From NCBI GenBank assembly GCA_947095585.1, contig OX352761.1, positions 54,407,465 through 54,471,464 of the forward strand: a DNA stretch of 64,000 nucleotides, in the 5' to 3' direction. Positions 63,280 to 64,000 of this stretch are shown here, piece after piece. The position numbers and the translations under genes were made by a program. The stretch comes from Nephrocerus scutellatus. Its lineage: Eukaryota > Arthropoda > Insecta > Diptera > Pipunculidae. The notes beneath the pieces are model-generated. The model ran no database searches. It saw only the letters and a program-made list of their open reading frames with translations, and was not told where the DNA came from. Each line of letters opens with the position of its first letter. The stretch's first letter is position 1.

Positions 63280-64000
63280 AAGTTCACGATCACCACCATG
63301 ATGTGAACTCGTATCCAATAAACCGAATCGCCTCGAGTTTTCGAAAGCAACTGGTCAACGTTTGGGCAAGTCGTCGGTTGAGTAATACCGGCCTCTAAAC
63401 TATTCCATTTATTCCATTAAAAAGGGAACAACAGGGAAGAATATATGTCAATAAGAGAGCTGAACAAGGCTGAAATGGAGATTTGTTGTATTCAACAGGA
63501 GGTGTTCGCAGAAACTTGGTCGGTGATAATTCAAGAAACTCAACCATCGCCAGACGACGAACTCGGCAAATGGAGCCTCTGTATGTCTATACCTCTAAAT
63601 TCGTAGTCGTTGGCAATGGACCCAAGGGAAAAGTTGATTCGTCTCAAATCACAGGGATGCGATTTCGTGAAGTGCATTCAGCGCGAAGAATTGTATCTTG
63701 CTGTCACCGTATCATGTTTTCATTCATTTTTATCTGCGTCATTTGCACGAAAGAAATTAAAGCAACTGTTGGAGATGCTCGAGAAAGTGTTTGGATTACT
63801 TTGATTCGTCAATCGCTCTACATGGTCAGCTTTGAAGATTTCAAACTGTAACTTATCGAAAGCAAATATTAATAAGCTGCAACTAGAGTGGCGCTTCATT
63901 CTAGTTTATTCGCCATGAACAAGCGGAGCTTTGGGAGCGGTTGATCGGATACATCAAAGAATGTATCAAAGTCTGCCCGGTGGGTGAAGTGCCGACTGAA
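63280..64000 (+). pseudogene. BEL G connection to integrase, partial
   Basis: RELNKAEMEICCIQQEVFAE (about 63457-63515) resembles the stretch before the BEL/Pao integrase. AELWERLIGYIKECI near the window end resembles the C-terminal side of the integrase core. The region between is poorly preserved, and the element continues past 64000. Confidence 0.5.

Larger units (their letters stand above)
60600..64000 (+). mobile_element. Decayed BEL/Pao element (BEL G), runs off the window
   Basis: Plus-strand remnants in BEL/Pao order: gag (60620-61560), RT (61790-62400), RNase H (62710-63200) and connection/integrase (63280 to the end). Stops and frameshifts are frequent, so it is old. A direct repeat of about 70 bp (60697-60774 and 61579-61650, with CTTGATCGACGAAGCGAAAACC) lies in and behind gag. 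No LTR seen. Confidence 0.75.

Overview
The window looks like a transposon-dense piece of an insect genome, most likely a fly. It is AT-rich and contains only mobile-element genes: gypsy, BEL/Pao, non-LTR (Jockey, R1/I and CR1 groups) and mariner families, plus satellite-like repeats. I found no convincing host gene, tRNA, rRNA or CRISPR array. Species cannot be read from the sequence. Most elements are old, frameshifted and nested in one another; one is complete and young.

Layout. 1-4250: an old gypsy element on the minus strand (integrase, RNase H, RT, gag), broken by a composite tandem-repeat element and by a mariner remnant. 4600-7210: two more copies and a tail piece of that composite repeat. 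7283-12670: an almost perfect 2,694-bp tandem duplication holding an RTE-like repeat, a BEL/Pao integrase piece and the start of a long LTR. 11907-28579: an unusual multimer, LTR-leader-LTR-leader-LTR-leader-LTR, with 2.6-3.5-kb LTRs, 1.55-kb non-coding leaders, tRNA-Lys primer sites and a TGGG target-site duplication. It sits inside the pol of a minus-strand BEL/Pao element whose RNase H, RT, protease and gag follow at 28581-32222. 32.2-35.9 kb: LINE and RTE-like fragments and unassigned AT-rich DNA. 36267-40732: a second near-perfect tandem duplication (2,233 bp) of a LINE. 40327-42880: a minus-strand LINE.

35.9-60.2 kb is one old gypsy element (gypsy A, minus strand; integrase about 36.1 kb, RNase H and RT 42.9-43.7 kb, RT/protease/gag 58.0-59.8 kb, 5' LTR 59993-60243), split by insertions. 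One insertion is a CR1/Jockey-like LINE (plus strand, from 43693). That LINE was in turn hit by a 10.9-kb Osvaldo-like gypsy element (47060-57932, minus strand). The last 3.7 kb hold a LINE 3' end and a decayed plus-strand BEL/Pao element.

The most interesting item is the 10.9-kb element. It has paired 2.3-kb LTRs, an AGTT target duplication, a tRNA-Lys primer site, a polypurine tract, intact gag (373 aa) and pol (1167 aa) joined by a GGGAAAC -1 frameshift site, and a third intact ORF (456 aa) where an envelope gene is often found. That ORF is not an envelope: it has the His/Asp/Gln/Cys layout of a Ulp1/SENP (C48) SUMO-protease, followed by an Arg/Ser-rich tail. The second notable item is the LTR multimer, whose shared and unshared insertions record unequal crossing-over between LTRs.
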